Source of the DNA: Nematostella vectensis
Lineage: Eukaryota; Cnidaria; Anthozoa; Actiniaria; Edwardsiidae
DNA: 64,000 bases
Assembly: GCF_932526225.1 (NCBI RefSeq)
Contig: NC_064048.1
Coordinates: 8,580,515-8,644,514, forward strand
Direction of reading: 5' to 3'
Positions 39,001 through 51,066 of the stretch are shown here, in pieces; position 1 is the first letter of the stretch; every line of letters starts with the position of its first letter. A program made the position numbers and the translations under genes. The notes under the pieces were generated by a model. It worked only from the letters and a program-made list of their open reading frames with translations, was not told the origin of the DNA and did no database searches.

Positions 39001-42000
39001 CTTACTATGTTGGAGTTGTAGATTAGTCAATGTCAGCTCTACTGTTAAAGCTGCTTATTCTATTTTTATTTTTTAGGACACAGTGATTTTGTTCTTGGTG
39101 TTGACTGCAGTGGCACGGAAAAGGATCTATTTCTGTCTGCTTCAAGGGTAAACCCTAGCATTATAAGTGACTCTGTTGCTGTTTCTTGTTGTTGTATCTT
39201 TTCTTCAACAGTTGCATGTAATCTCGCTTTCTGATTGGTTGTTAGTTATAGTAATTCAGAGGACATAAGATGAGCCTCGTCATTCCCAAAATCCTAGCAA
39301 AGTTTCTTGTTTGTATTGTAGAAAACAAATTTCCCTAGTTTTCCATGGTATGTTCTCTTATACTCAATGATATTTGTCATTTTATGATCAAAAAGTTGTG
39401 GAATCACAAGACGTGCAGCCTAACTCTATTGCTCTTGTCTTATCTTATTTCCCTATTCTCTTTCTAGGATGGAAGTGTTGTGTTATGGGACACCAGGAAA
39501 CCACGTCCTGCAAAACGCCTTGCAGGTATTCAGTATTAAAGAGTCTCATTTAGACAGGTCATTACAACAGTTTACAGCTAAAAATGCAGTAGACATTGAG
39601 ACCACATGTACAGTACTACTTTCCAAGTTCTATCCCTGCTTTATGGGGGGGAAATGGAATTCTCATATCTCTGATAACTCATTTCACCATTAACTTGAAC
39701 CATGTTTGATTATCCTTCGATTTGATGTTTGTGTATAGGGTGTGTCACCAAGGGTCTGTAGCTGTGACCCTGATAAAGGAAAAAAAATCCAAATGTCATA
39801 CCCGTTTAGGACAACAACCCCAATTTGTAACACGTTTAATACATTTTCCGTGGATCAGAAACAGCAAAAACATAATAAACTGGATATGATAGTAAGACTC
39901 AATGGCATTCTACTTGACAATTTATGTGAAAGAAAAATGACCGGACTAGAACCTTAAATTTTTAGGGTAGATATTTATTAGTTTTTGCCCTTTTAAGAAC
40001 AGAATGTTCTCACTATTGTTCCAGTTTCCATTAAAGTGAATGAAGGGAAGTACCCCCTCCCCATGCAATAAAAGCTGAATGAAATTGGTTGACTATTGAG
40101 TTTTGTTATTCTCAGACCCAACACAGTATGACAGTATTCCTTGTTGTCTGGACTGGAGCCCCCTAGATTCTAGCATCTTTGCCACAGGTTTGTAAAGCGT
40201 TTCCTTCTCTGCTCACAGCAAAATGAGCCCAAAGTGAGATGGCTTGTTTGTACAGGGATGGCAAAGGAGGATCTCTGCACGGCCCACACGTTGAAAAAAA
40301 AAGTTAGAGTAATTATGTTTCACAATGAACTAGCATACGCTTAAACCTGAAACAATCCTTCACCAGAAATCATGTTCACAAATCACAAAAATAACCCTCA
40401 CCAACCCTGTTTATATAAAACAGCACCAATAACCCCATTATGAACTCAAACATCCTATATTGATTTTATAGGTTTTGAGGATGGTAGCATCCATGTTTAT
40501 TCAATCAAGGACACAACAAAAATCATCTTCAGTTATACTCCTCATGGTAGAGCGGTCAATAGGGTCGCTTTCTCCCCTCGCAGGTAGGTCAGCTGATCAA
40601 CCAGGGCTCCGTTTTAGCATGGTTGCTAACTTACCCAAGGTCAGATAGAAATAAGAAATCAAGAAGAAACATGTTTTTAACATAAAAATAAAACAGTGTA
40701 AGGGAACTTGAAAACTCAGATTTGGGATTGAGTGTCAACTAGGAAAAAAAGGAAAAATTGGGAAATGGAAAAAAATGGTGAACAATGATGATTTTTTGGA
40801 TTATATTTTGATCCATTAGTTATGTGTGTTGCTTTTTTTTTCAACTGCTAGCTTCCTGGAGATGTTTTTTGTCTACCCCAGGTAGATGTGTCACTGTGGG
40901 CTCCTAATGTTATCTAACTGCACTTTACAGTATTAGGCTGTTCTGTCCCTTTAGTTTTACAATCCCCTTGACAAAACCCTAGCTACATTACTAGGCAGTA
41001 TGCACAGAGCTAAAAATTGGAGGATGTTTTTTTATTAGAATTGTTATCATTTCAGCCCAGAGTGGCTGGCATCGGTATCTGATGACACCTTAGTTCATGT
41101 TCAGAATGTGCTGAACAATACTACAGTGTAAGTATGATGTTGGATGAAAGAATCACACATTTTTTCATAACTTTTCAAGTTTGTGTGAGGTTTCTGGAAG
41201 GGAAACACTGGAATTTAGAAGCTCTTTTTTTTTAAAGTGAAAAGGGTTTCGTAGGCTATGAAATGTTCATCTAAGAAGTGAATTAAATCTGCATCATTCA
41301 TGGTGAAGTACAAATTCATCCTACAACAAATTATCACCACCAAATTATTTTTTAATATAAAGTATAAAATTTTCAAAAATGTTTTCAAACAAAAGCACAA
41401 CAACATCGCCACACAAGAAAGCAATGGAGATTTGTATTGGTTTCTTGCTATCTTCCACTTTTTTTTTCTTTTCTTCTCATGTGTGGATATATAAAAGTAA
41501 ATAATCCAAAGCCACTTGCAACTTAGCCCTTAATGTCGATCAACCTCTCTTTTGTTTTTATTTACATTGAAAAATGTCGGCAAGAAAACTTTAAAATAAC
41601 CATGCACGATAAAAGTCTGATACTTCATAAATGATATTTGATTGAAAGTACATCAAATACTTGCTGGAATTAGCCGATGGAAATGGATTCTTCTTGTGAC
41701 TCGGTATTGTGCGGGAGCGTGAAATGGCGGCGTGATTGGCCTTCTTTAAAACTTTCTTCACCAGCTTGTGGAGTGACTCCCACACCGACTTTGTCCGTGG
41801 TCTATCTTGGAGCCCGCAGGACGACTCTCTCTTGACCAGCGGCTGGGACTGTGCCGTCATCACCCACATGTGTGGTACGCGTACGTCATCAGACCTCGCC
41901 GTGGAGACGAGTAAGTCCCAGGCCACGTCAATCATTTCGCTGGACGCAGATGGCCAGCCCCGCTTACAGATGAACGGAGAATTGGGGGAGGACGCTGACC

Positions 42001-42089
42001 AAGAAAACATGGACGTGGAACAAGTCAATGGGATGAAACCGCTGACCGAAAGTAAACTCATTAACGAAGGCTCGACCACCCCAAGCTGA
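36078..42089 (+). CDS. WDR77: Methylosome protein 50 (WD-repeat protein 77)
   Basis: WD40 beta-propeller partner of the arginine methyltransferase PRMT5; it recruits substrates such as Sm proteins and histones to the methylosome. Exons 36078-36135, 36227-36554, 37687-37736, 39077-39147, 39468-39525, 40116-40187, 40472-40583, 41056-41127 and 41765-42089 total 1146 nt, 381 residues (human 342). All phases agree. Family landmarks: ASSSLSGRTWDGSVWIF, SIKVWDLTSEQC, ASRDGSVVLWDTRKP, CCLDWSPLDSSIFATGF, FSPRSPEWLASVSDD and HTDFVRGLSWSPQDDSLLTSGWD, that is, successive propeller blades. The C-terminus after the last blade is longer than in vertebrates, acidic and low-complexity. The only plausible start gives MEVLPSAVHQHIDAIS. 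No AATAAA is obvious close downstream. Part of intron 8 just before exon 9 is repeat-derived. Confidence 0.95.
37134..37275 (+). repeat. Direct repeat in WDR77 intron 2
   Basis: About 70 bp with CTCCCACATTAGGCGGGAGT, CTCAAGATTTTGGACCCC and GCTCTCCCGCGTTGAG is present twice in tandem. A diverged relative (CACCCACATTAGGTGGGTG) is near 36770. Confidence 0.75.
38218..38290. repeat. Element shared in inverse orientation with 49718-49790
   Basis: The segment with CCCAGGGGTTATTTTTCTCA and GTTAGAGGGAAATACTCCTG has a near-complete reverse complement at 49718-49790. Dispersed repeat, type unknown. Confidence 0.65.
41655..41755 (+). repeat. Dispersed repeat fragment abutting the WDR77 exon 9 acceptor
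   Basis: Homologous to 18425-18525. It ends within about 10 nt of the acceptor AG at 41763-41764, so the pyrimidine-rich tract of this splice site is partly repeat-derived. Confidence 0.65.
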
Positions 42090-42619
42090 TTTGCATATCG
42101 TTATATACTGTATCAGTAAACAGCATACTCTTGATTAACACGTCCCTTAAGTGGAATACGCATCGATGTTATATTTGTTCAGTAAGAAATATAAGACGTT
42201 GCTTTCGTATAGGATTTCCATGCAAGAGCTCTTCTTAAAGAAATAGAACCACCTGATAATGTCCCAGTTCTGAAGGCTGCTTCTGCTATTTTCTCATAAG
42301 GCTTTTTCCAGGAACTTGAAATTACTGGAAATACCATTGGAGTTCTTTGACGTCTGGAAGATTTGCTAATGCTTTTTCCTCGCTCGACTTTTCGCTTCAT
42401 GTCGCATGTAGCCCAGGCCAGAATCGCAGAAAGGTCTTATTGCATGGATGATAAGTAAGTGCATGTTTTTCTATTGCATGAAACCCTTGGCATTACTATC
42501 GGGCACCGAACATGCATTTTGTTACCGACGGGAATACGAGAGTTGCTCTCGCCACACAGGAATGTTGCACCCAGGGTTCCGGAAAACAAAATTTTGGTTG
42601 CAAGGCCTCGAGGTCTTTT

Positions 42620-42842
42620 AGTTACCCTGAGTGGGCATCGCTTAGTACCCGATAAAAGTCCGAGTGCGGGTCGCTCAGTATCCGATAAAATTCCGGGTGG
42701 GCATCACTTGGTACCCGAAAAAAATCCGAGGGGGCATCGCTCGGTATCCGGTAAAAGGTTGAGTGGGCATCGCTTAGTACCCGATAAAAGGCCGAGGGGG
42801 GCATCGCTCGGTACCCGGTAAAAGGCCGAGTAGGCATCGCCC
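42620..42842. repeat. 33-bp GC-rich tandem repeat downstream of WDR77
   Basis: About 7 units of GTGGGCATCGCTTAGTACCC followed by GATAAAAGGCCGA, with substitutions. Open frames on both strands result from the 33-bp period. Confidence 0.85.
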
Positions 42843-44100
42843 GTGGTGACTTCAGGTGTTAAAGTAGTTATTCAGTGCTAGTTACTAGTGACCTCAGGTT
42901 TGGCAGTTATCATGTTGGTACGACTAGAAGGATATTTAAGAATTCGTAATTTACAACCAGGCAAATGTTGGTAAACCTTGGATGAGATGTGAGGTGATGG
43001 ATCATCCCGCTTGATTGCGGGACCGCGCGTAGCCTCTGATTTCCAAAATAGCGGCCGGTTGGCTGATTGATATATGCGCCTTGCGCTAATGCCTAGTACA
43101 CACTAGCAACATATAGACATAACGACATGGCCGCGCGCACTCTTATCTTTAACATATCAACATGGACATAAAAAAAATATGTTTTTTTTTTTTATGTCAT
43201 TATGTCCATGTCGCGATAGGTCGGGCAAAACATAGTGCGCGTGCCCATGTCGTTATGTTGCTAGTGTACACTAGGCATAAGAGATCACGTGTGTTTGTTT
43301 TGGTGGCAAACTCGCGCGCGCTCCGGCTTTCGGCGGCAAAATAACAACAAAAAGCAACTTATTCAGTGCTTACGAAGGCGCAGCCTTCTGTGTTTATATT
43401 TGCCATCCAAAAACTGACGTGACTTCTCAGTGCAAATCGTCCCATCTACTTGATAAAACGCCATCCAACGCCAGCAAGTAGGCTTGCCTTGTGTACGCTA
43501 ACCTACGGAGCATGCCCAAAGGGTTTGGAAAAAAGAGAAACGGAGACCAGGCACGCGCTAAGGAGAGGGAAGGATGCATTTGCTTCATCCTTCTCTCCAG
43601 GCGCGCGATATGTATTTCTCATTTTTCGCGGCTCTGTTCGCCTGCAAAGCAGGCTGTATGTACGCTGAAGTACCACATACACATAACTACACATAACGGT
43701 ATTGATTGTGTTAAGAGGCCTACTAAAAACGCGTATCCCATAAATGTAAATTCCCATAAAATAATAAAGTTTAAAAAGGTGATTATTATCGGCTTTGTTA
43801 TTGAACAGCGCTATTCTAAGACAGGGTTTTTATATTTTCAGCCGTAGGAGCACTAAGGCCAAGTAAAAATAAAAACATGTTTATTGTCCTGATAAGATAA
43901 AAATAGGGAGCATGCGTGCCTTGAAACGGGAACGTCTGATGTTATTACAGTGCCCAGGCACCGCTAACGCACGAAATTTGAACTTCTGAGGAACAGACAA
44001 TCAAAAAAGCACCCCCGAAAAAGGGTGCGGGCGGGGGACAATAAACATGTCTTTTTTCTACTTGGCCTAATTCGAAAGGTGATCAAATGAACACTGGTAG
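42843..44100. other. Intergenic region between WDR77 and peptide gene A
   Basis: No gene recognised. It contains one MITE (43089-43280). From about 43460 to 43860 it is homologous to 50490-50740 (shared CTACTAAAAACGC and CCCATAAATGTAAATTC blocks), being the 3' flank of the duplicated peptide gene. Confidence 0.6.
43089..43280. mobile_element. 190-bp MITE with long inverted ends
   Basis: Left end ATGCCTAGTACACACTAGCA and the rc of the right end ATGCCTAGTGTACACTAGCA match, and pairing continues through ACATA...ATAACGACATG. The T/A-rich centre (TTATGTCC) is also self-complementary. Confidence 0.8.
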
Positions 44101-44115
44101 TCTCTGAGTTTTTGC

Positions 44116-44121
44116 TTTATT
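44116..44121 (-). promoter_or_regulatory. Poly(A) signal of peptide gene A
   Basis: Minus-strand AATAAA 123 nt beyond the stop; the same hexamer in the same context (AAATAAAGC) follows gene B at 50768-50763. Confidence 0.6.
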
Positions 44122-44243
44122 TGTTCCTAAGAACAGAAGGATACATTTGTTATACATAGTCATTCGTGTTGGTTATGCCTAATTACACCAAAGAGCCTAA
44201 AGCACTTCAAAATCCAGTATTGCAGAGTTCTGATTTCAGTGTT

Positions 44244-45767
44244 TTATTCACAAAGAACAAATCCACCCCCATCGCACCAGCACAAACCGTTATCGAAGTG
44301 TTCTCCGGGAGAATACTGCTTTCCATTAAAAGTGCACGTCACATCCCCTGCAATGATAAAAGTTTTGTTTGAAAGAGTTACAGTGCGACTTGTGGCTCGT
44401 GAAAGTTTGTAAGTAGATGTGTGATTTACCATGCCCTTTCCCTAGAATAGTTCCCAAGCCCTCTCCCTAGAATAGTCCCCATTCTCTCTCCCTAGAATAG
44501 TACCCATTCCCTCTCCCTAGAATAGTTCCCATGCCCTTTCCCTAGAATAGTCCCCATGCCTCTTCCTTTCCCTAGAATAGTCCCCATGCCTTTTCCCTAA
44601 AATAGTCCCCATGCCTCTCCCTTTCCCCAGAAAGGTCCCCATGCCTCTCCCTTTCCCTAGAATAGTCACCATGCCCTTTCCCTAAAATAGTCCCCATGCC
44701 TCTTCCTTTCCCTAGAATAGTCCCCATGCCCTCCCTTTCCCTAAAATACTCCCCATGCCTCTCCCTTTCCCTAGAATAGTCCTCATGCCTCTCCCTTTCC
44801 CTAGAATAGTTCCTATGCCCTCTCATTATAATAGTCCCCATGCCCTCTCCATTTCCCTAGAATAGTCCCCATGCCCTTTCCCTAGAATAGTCCCAATGCC
44901 CTTTCCTTAGAATAGTCCCCATGCCCTTTCCCTAGAATAGTCTCCATGCCTCTTCCTTTTCCTAGAATAGTCCCCATGCCCTTTCTCTAGAATAGTTCTC
45001 ATACCCTTTACCTAGAATAGTTCCCATGTCCTCTCCCTTTCCCTAGAATAGTCCCCATGCCTCTCCCTTTTCCTAGAATAGTTCCCATGCCCTCTCCCTT
45101 TCCCTAGAACAGTCCCAATGTCCTCTCCCTAGAATAGTCTCCATGCCTCTCCCTTTCCCTAGAATAGTCCCCATGCCCTTTCCCTAAAATAGTCCCCATG
45201 CCCTTTCCCTAAAATAGTCCCCATGCCCTTTCCCTAAAATAGTCCCCATGCCCTTTCCCTAAAATAGTCCCCATGTCCTTCCCTATTATGAAGAACAAAA
45301 AGAGAGGGACTGGAAACGAGGTTGCTGATTCACATATGAACCTCACCAGCCAATAAATCAGTAAATTATTGGTTGGCACTATATACCAAAAACCGATTCA
45401 GGCCATGACGGGTACCTCGCCGCTAGAGAGCTTGTTAATGAAAATGAACACCAGATTTGGGTTGGAGATTTTGCATGTGATTATAGGCACCTCGCTCCGC
45501 GATGACGAAAATGGAAATTTCAAATTTAAGAACATTTTCAGCCTTAAAATACTTCAAAATTCAGACCCAGCCTCTCGGGTGTATAAAAAGGGTCCTTAGT
45601 GTCTGAAATAGGGACGACTGCGTGACAAATATAATTGAATGGAATTTTAAAAAATGCTTACTCTTTTCGGCGTCGTTGGCCGTCTGTTGCATCTCAGGGT
45701 CAGCACCTGCACTTACACAATTCCAAACCAATGCACAAAGCAGGATAAGCACAACTGTGTTCCTCAT
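44244..45767 (-). CDS. Small secreted cysteine-containing peptide, paralogue A
   Basis: Two exons, 45767-45662 and 44347-44244, joined AAGA|GG, give 69 residues. Residues 1-20 are a clear signal peptide (VVLILLCALVWNCVSA), then a short acidic propeptide-like stretch, then one compact domain with the pattern C-T-F-x-G-K-x-Y-S-x-G-E, a CxC pair and a last C four residues... before the stop region (FVLCE). This resembles the first half of a von Willebrand factor C domain; I do not recognise a named family. A minus-strand AATAAA sits at 44121-44116. The intron carries a 25-bp minisatellite. Paralogues B and C lie about 7 and 11 kb further along on the same strand. Function unknown; likely extracellular. 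Confidence 0.8.
44430..45285 (-). repeat. 25-bp minisatellite in the intron of peptide gene A
   Basis: About 33 units; on the plus strand CCCTAGAATAGTCCCCATGC plus a CCTTT/CTCTCCCTTT spacer, hence 25-32 bp periods. It matches the array in gene B. Confidence 0.93.
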
Positions 45768-46429
45768 GGTTTATTCTGGGTCCTCTAAATAGAAAACATC
45801 GCTTTTAGCATCAAAGATTAGATGAAATTTGGCCATTATTTTAAAAAATGGATAAGTGAAATTCTACCACTACAGTTTTTGATACAAACTTGATAAGCAT
45901 TGAGCGACCGTTAGCAAAAAAAAAAAAAAAAAAAATGGGGGGAAGGAAATTTGGCTAGCCCGTTGACTCAAGAAACTTACCAAAATCTTTCGCTTGCACA
46001 GCTTTCGGTAACAGCAGGCTGAGTTGGTTTCACACAGGTTCTTTTGTAGCGTATAATAAATCAATGCCTAACAGCTTTGCGTATTCATTGAAGTTTTTGG
46101 TCTGAAAACTGTTGCTATGATGCACGAAGACATGACTAGACAATTACTGAAATACATTTTTTTTTTAAATTGAAGTTTTTGATCTGAAAACTGTTGCTAT
46201 GATGCAAGACGACATCACTGGACATTTACCGAAAAACAAACTTTGATATTTGCTAGAGCAGCAAGCATGTACTACAAAACACGATATTTTTACCCATGAT
46301 TCCTTTATAATAACTAAATGGTGTTTGCTTGTCAAATAATTTTTAACTCTCAATTCTTTTCAGTTATTCTTTAGACACGGTTTCTCTTTTGATAAGTGAG
46401 AAAGTCAGATAAGTGAGAAATTATAAGTC

Positions 46430-46790
46430 CACGTAGGGTGTCAACTGGTCAAAACAGTAACGTAACACTGCAACCCATATAGAATTTCAAATATTTTCAT
46501 TACGAAAATGATTAATGTTTTACTTAGATAATTGCTAGACGAAAAAGCAAATTAGTTACATGGAATCCATTCGCCTTATTTCGAAATAAATAAGGAAGGT
46601 TGCTGTGGGTTATATATCGCGAAAGACCTGAAGACCGGCATTTTTAGTTTTTTTTGTCTAGTTCTGAAATTTTCATGATGGCTTAAAAATGTTAAATGTT
46701 TTCTTCTTGCCGTTGCTAAGGGAATCTTGATAATGGCTTAAACATTCTGTCTGCATATGTCTTGTTTGGCGTAAATTTGCATTTTTATTT
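46430..46790. repeat. Upstream segment of peptide gene A, present three times
   Basis: The block with TGTCAACTGGTCAAAACAGT, ATTAATGTTTTACTTAGATA and TTCTTCTTGCCGTTGCTAAG recurs at 47040-47074 plus 49324-49595 (split by the LTR element) and at 53970-54520 upstream of gene B. Confidence 0.85.
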
Positions 46791-47074
46791 TAGCGTTGAC
46801 GTTCTTTAGTATCTTAGCGACCACTTTTGCTGCGATTATCAATATTCTGTAAGCTCTCGTCACCAATTTCCAACTGCTAACTCGCTTTCTGGTGTCCGCA
46901 TTCAAACTAACGTTGGTCAGCGCCTTTCGGATAGGTAGATTGGAAACAATTTCAGTGCTGGCAAATGAAAACGCTTCGGTAAAGTATCAAGTTTTTTCTT
47001 TTTCTTTTTTAATGGCGGAAGTCAGGAACAAACAACAAACAAACTAATTTCATTACGAAAATGATTAATGTTTC

Positions 47075-47804
47075 TGTTATGAAGGAATTGTTAATCTATG
47101 CAAAAGTCGTTTCCGACACGTCAGATATTTACTTTCACTTTCCATTCGACATTTCACTTATTTGCTTTACGTGGATCTCTTCATTGTTTGACTAAGCATG
47201 CGTAGTTACTGTTTAGCAAAACAGGTTTTATATTTGCCAGGCTAAAATAATAGTTTAACGATTACTTTTATCCTTAATCTTACCGCTGTTACATTACTTA
47301 ATTTTGCATATTACTATAGTCAAACTATTCCTTTTATACTGCTCTTGCTATTTCTATCGAAGGAATTTATTCTAAGTCATTTATTATTTCATCGTTGATT
47401 TTCTTCCCAAAGTCAACACCCGATCTTCTTTTCTTACATCATCCTAAAAACCAGTTTGACCAGTTTATTAATGAGATTAGTATAAATTGAGCAGCATAGT
47501 AACTTGCTCTAGGATTGTACTGTAACTGTTGCGAGGACACTACACGGCAGTGCTCTAGGTTGGTTTAGTCAGGACTCTCTAAAGTTGGCTCCGTCGACTT
47601 TCCGGGAAAGAGATGTTCCTTCACTACCTTCCGAAAGTACTTGCCTTCGTACAGCCAATCTCCCGCCAGCCAGTGGTAGCTCTACCATTTGTAAACACTC
47701 AAGCGTTTCAATAAAGAACAAAGAAGACGGTCAACCCTTGCTCAGCGTGTACGATCCCCGGCTACCCCCAATACCATTAAAGAACCACCCAAAACTTCGT
47801 AACA
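47075..47804 (+). repeat. 5' LTR
   Basis: 730 bp, differing from the 3' LTR by two substitutions that I noticed (TTTGCC/TTTACC near 47253 and CTTCGT/CCTCGT near 47796). Confidence 0.92.
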
Positions 47805-48593
47805 CTGGCGGAGAACCCACTGGGTAAGCTGTTGGCCACAGGAAGTCTTCTTTTAAGGAATCGACAAAAGACAAATCAACCGTACACGTCATCAGTTCAA
47901 CTAACAAGAGAAAAAAAAAAGAAAAGAAACAAGAAGAACTTTGGGAAGCTATCAAAAGGAATAGCAAGAATGGAAAAACAAAAAACAGATAAGTGAAGAG
48001 AGACCTCGAAAAGAGCAAGAACAACAGCGAAAAAAAAACCTCAAGCTTTACCATAAAGTAGCAAGAAGAACTTTGTGTATGGCAAATTGATCACAGATTA
48101 ACTCGTAGGAATATAGATAAGTATAGTATCACTACTGACCACAGTGTCGATCGTTTTTTTTTTATGGATTACAGTTTTGTCTTATATCAGTTTCCTTTCC
48201 TTTTCCATATCGTTTTGAATTAAATATCTTTATTTCTCCAGCTTAGCAAATATTATAGCTTATTTAGCTTGTCGTTCGCCATTTGAACAAGAAAAGGAGT
48301 TTGAAGTATAATTCTATCTTTACAAGTTGTTTCAGAAGTATTTCAAATGCATTCAAGATAATTTTCAAAGAGCCAAAGAGCCAAGTTTACATTTATGTAT
48401 ATTTTTCAAGAAGCAGATACGAATATCTATGATGACAATCAAGTTATTGATGGAAGAAGAAAATTACGAATTTATATATGCTCATTGTGGCAAAACGTTA
48501 AGTCGAATTACGATTATATTTTCTAAAGATTGGATGACTCATATTTTTATTTAATTTCAACTCGAGGACGAGTTTTCTCAAAGGAAGGACGAG

Positions 48594-49323
48594 TGTTATG
48601 AAGGAATTGTTAATCTATGCAAAAGTCGTTTCCGACACGTCAGATATTTACTTTCACTTTCCATTCGACATTTCACTTATTTGCTTTACGTGGATCTCTT
48701 CATTGTTTGACTAAGCATGCGTAGTTACTGTTTAGCAAAACAGGTTTTATATTTACCAGGCTAAAATAATAGTTTAACGATTACTTTTATCCTTAATCTT
48801 ACCGCTGTTACATTACTTAATTTTGCATATTACTATAGTCAAACTATTCCTTTTATACTGCTCTTGCTATTTCTATCGAAGGAATTTATTCTAAGTCATT
48901 TATTATTTCATCGTTGATTTTCTTCCCAAAGTCAACACCCGATCTTCTTTTCTTACATCATCCTAAAAACCAGTTTGACCAGTTTATTAATGAGATTAGT
49001 ATAAATTGAGCAGCATAGTAACTTGCTCTAGGATTGTACTGTAACTGTTGCGAGGACACTACACGGCAGTGCTCTAGGTTGGTTTAGTCAGGACTCTCTA
49101 AAGTTGGCTCCGTCGACTTTCCGGGAAAGAGATGTTCCTTCACTACCTTCCGAAAGTACTTGCCTTCGTACAGCCAATCTCCCGCCAGCCAGTGGTAGCT
49201 CTACCATTTGTAAACACTCAAGCGTTTCAATAAAGAACAAAGAAGACGGTCAACCCTTGCTCAGCGTGTACGATCCCCGGCTACCCCCAATACCATTAAA
49301 GAACCACCCAAAACCTCGTAACA
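48594..49323 (+). repeat. 3' LTR
   Basis: 730-bp partner of 47075-47804. A short open frame at its 3' end also occurs in the 5' LTR and is not a separate gene. Confidence 0.92.
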
Positions 49324-49595
49324 TTTCACTTAGATAATTGCTAGACGAAAAAGCAAATTAGTTACATGGAATCCACTCGCCTTATTTCGAAATAAATAAG
49401 GAAGGTTGCTGTGATAATATATCGCGAAAGACCTGAAGACCGGCATTTTAAGTTTTTTTTTTTTATGTCTAGTTCTGAAATGTTCATGGTGGCTTAAAAA
49501 TGTTAAGTTGTTTTCTTCTTGCCGTTGCTAAGGGAATCTTAATAATAGCTCAAATATTCTGTCTGTATATGTCTTGTTTGGCGTAAATTTGCGTT

Positions 49596-50270
49596 TGTGA
49601 GTAACTCAATGCTTCTTATTCAAGTATAAAAGTTTGGGATCTAACTTCTGAACAGTGTGTACGCACTCTAAAAGGTAAGATGTTGGATGATGCTAGTAGT
49701 ATATTTGAATTGTGCTGGAAGCATCCTCGGAAACCCAGGGGTATTTCCCTCTAACGTTTCACTCGCGAGAAAAATAACGCCTGGGGAACAGTAAGAACGA
49801 GCTTCGCAATAAAGCCATCGCGACAGACGACGGCGCCTGGTTCCAGTGGGATTAAACATGTCAAAAGCTGTCACCGATCAATCTTTTTTGGAGGCAAATC
49901 ACTGTGGGAAATCTTAAGCGTTTAGATTTAGTTTGCCGTTTTGCCAGCTCGGTCTTTTGTAATTTACGAAAGAAAAATGGGTTAGCCTTCTCTACTCGGA
50001 AATGTAAGGCAATCAGGAATTATTGCACGATCCTCGCTTTTCCCTTGACTAGAATATCAGTGTTCTTCGGGTTGGAAATATCGGCGCGCGGTACATATCC
50101 CGATTGAGTTCAGATAGGCCAACTGGTCTCGGATTTTCAACTGGAAAGGACAAGTTACAAGAACTATCGGGTTCCCTGCTAAATTTGTCCTTTTGCTTTC
50201 AAAATTTCGCACATTTCCGCATGGCTTGAAAAATCAACCTCTATTTCCAAACCCTATTTGCCATTTAAAA
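49596..50270 (+). pseudogene. Duplicated fragment of WDR77 (exon 3 and adjoining introns)
   Basis: 49596-49683 and 49980-50270 match 37648-38020 of WDR77 on the same strand, interrupted by about 0.3 kb that includes the element shared with 38218-38290. The exon 3 copy at 49625-49674 keeps length, frame (IKVWDLTSEQCVRTLK), an AG before it and GTAAG after it. It is separated from the parental gene by peptide gene A, so it is probably not spliced into WDR77. Confidence 0.85.
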
Positions 50271-50313
50271 AGTCACGTGAGTTCTTAGGGCAAATAGTCT
50301 TATTTACTTGATG

Positions 50314-50488
50314 CAGGCGCGTACCCAGGATTGGCTAAAGGGGGGTGAGCAGTCAGGTATCATATGAAAAAGGCATAGTATTTGAAGATTCCTTAATAAG
50401 GAATAACCCACTTTTTGTCCGCCAAGGGGGGGGGGGGGGGGTCGGGGAATGCGCACGCACCCTGTGCACCCTCATGTGTATGCGCCTG
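50314..50488. mobile_element. 175-bp MITE with CAGGCG ends
   Basis: Inverted ends CAGGCGCGTAC / GTATGCGCCTG, flanked by TGATG on both sides (50309-50313, 50489-50493). The inside holds an 18-bp G run at about 50425-50442. The end sequence is reminiscent of hAT-type MITEs, but the 5-bp flanking repeat is not diagnostic. Confidence 0.75.
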
Positions 50489-50762
50489 TGATGATACATA
50501 CGCCTTCAACCCCCAGCAAGCAAGCTTTACTTGTGTACGCTAAAGTACCAACGGAAACAGCAGTGTTGATGGTGTTGGGGGGTCTACTAAAAACGCTTAT
50601 CCCATAAATGTAAATTCGCAGAAAATAATCGATGAAGTTTAGAAGAAAGGTGATTGCCATCGGTTTGGTTGAATAGCGCTATTCTAAGACAAATGCTTTA
50701 AATTATCAGCCGCAAGATCGCTAATTCGAAGAAAACACGGGTAGTACCGGATTAGTGTTTGC

Positions 50763-50768
50763 TTTATT
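50763..50768 (-). promoter_or_regulatory. Poly(A) signal of peptide gene B
   Basis: Minus-strand AATAAA about 300 nt beyond the stop, in the context conserved with gene A. Confidence 0.55.
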
Positions 50769-51066
50769 TGTTTCTAAGAACAGCATTAATACATTCGTTA
50801 AACATAGTTATTGGTGTTGGATATACCTAATAGTCCAGTTTCGAGTTCCAATGTGCCTGCTAGTCATAGGCACCACCAGCGAGATCATGGTGTATTCATG
50901 GGTTTTTACATTGTTTTACCCCAAGTTCCAGAGGATTCTCGCTGCTATGCGCATAAAATTTGCCTCAAGTCGAGGCTTACACTGTTTTCATGCGTCCTTA
51001 GTCTGTAAGACCAGCGGTCATAGTGGAACTAGAAATTGGGCTATTGCACCAAAGGCCCTAAAGCAT

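Larger units (their letters stand above)
47075..49323. mobile_element. Non-autonomous LTR retrotransposon
   Basis: Two 730-bp direct repeats flank a 789-bp interior. The ends are TG...CA (TGTTATGAAG ... TCGTAACA), and a 4-bp direct repeat TTTC occurs on both sides (47071-47074, 49324-49327). The interior has no reverse transcriptase, gag or integrase, only a purine-rich tract (AAAGGAAGGACGAG) directly before the 3' LTR and a TGG-beginning candidate primer-binding site at 47806. The CTCGAGGACGAG motif before the tract is reminiscent of Ty3/gypsy elements. TRIM-like in size. Confidence 0.92.

Noticed and set aside
42179-42400. 73-codon basic open frame on the minus strand
   Set aside because: Starts MKRKVERGKS and looks protein-like, but I recognise no family, splice partner or repeat match; not enough to call a gene.
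47585-49337. Two near-identical 77-80 codon frames
   Set aside because: They are the 3' part of the two LTRs, not a duplicated gene.
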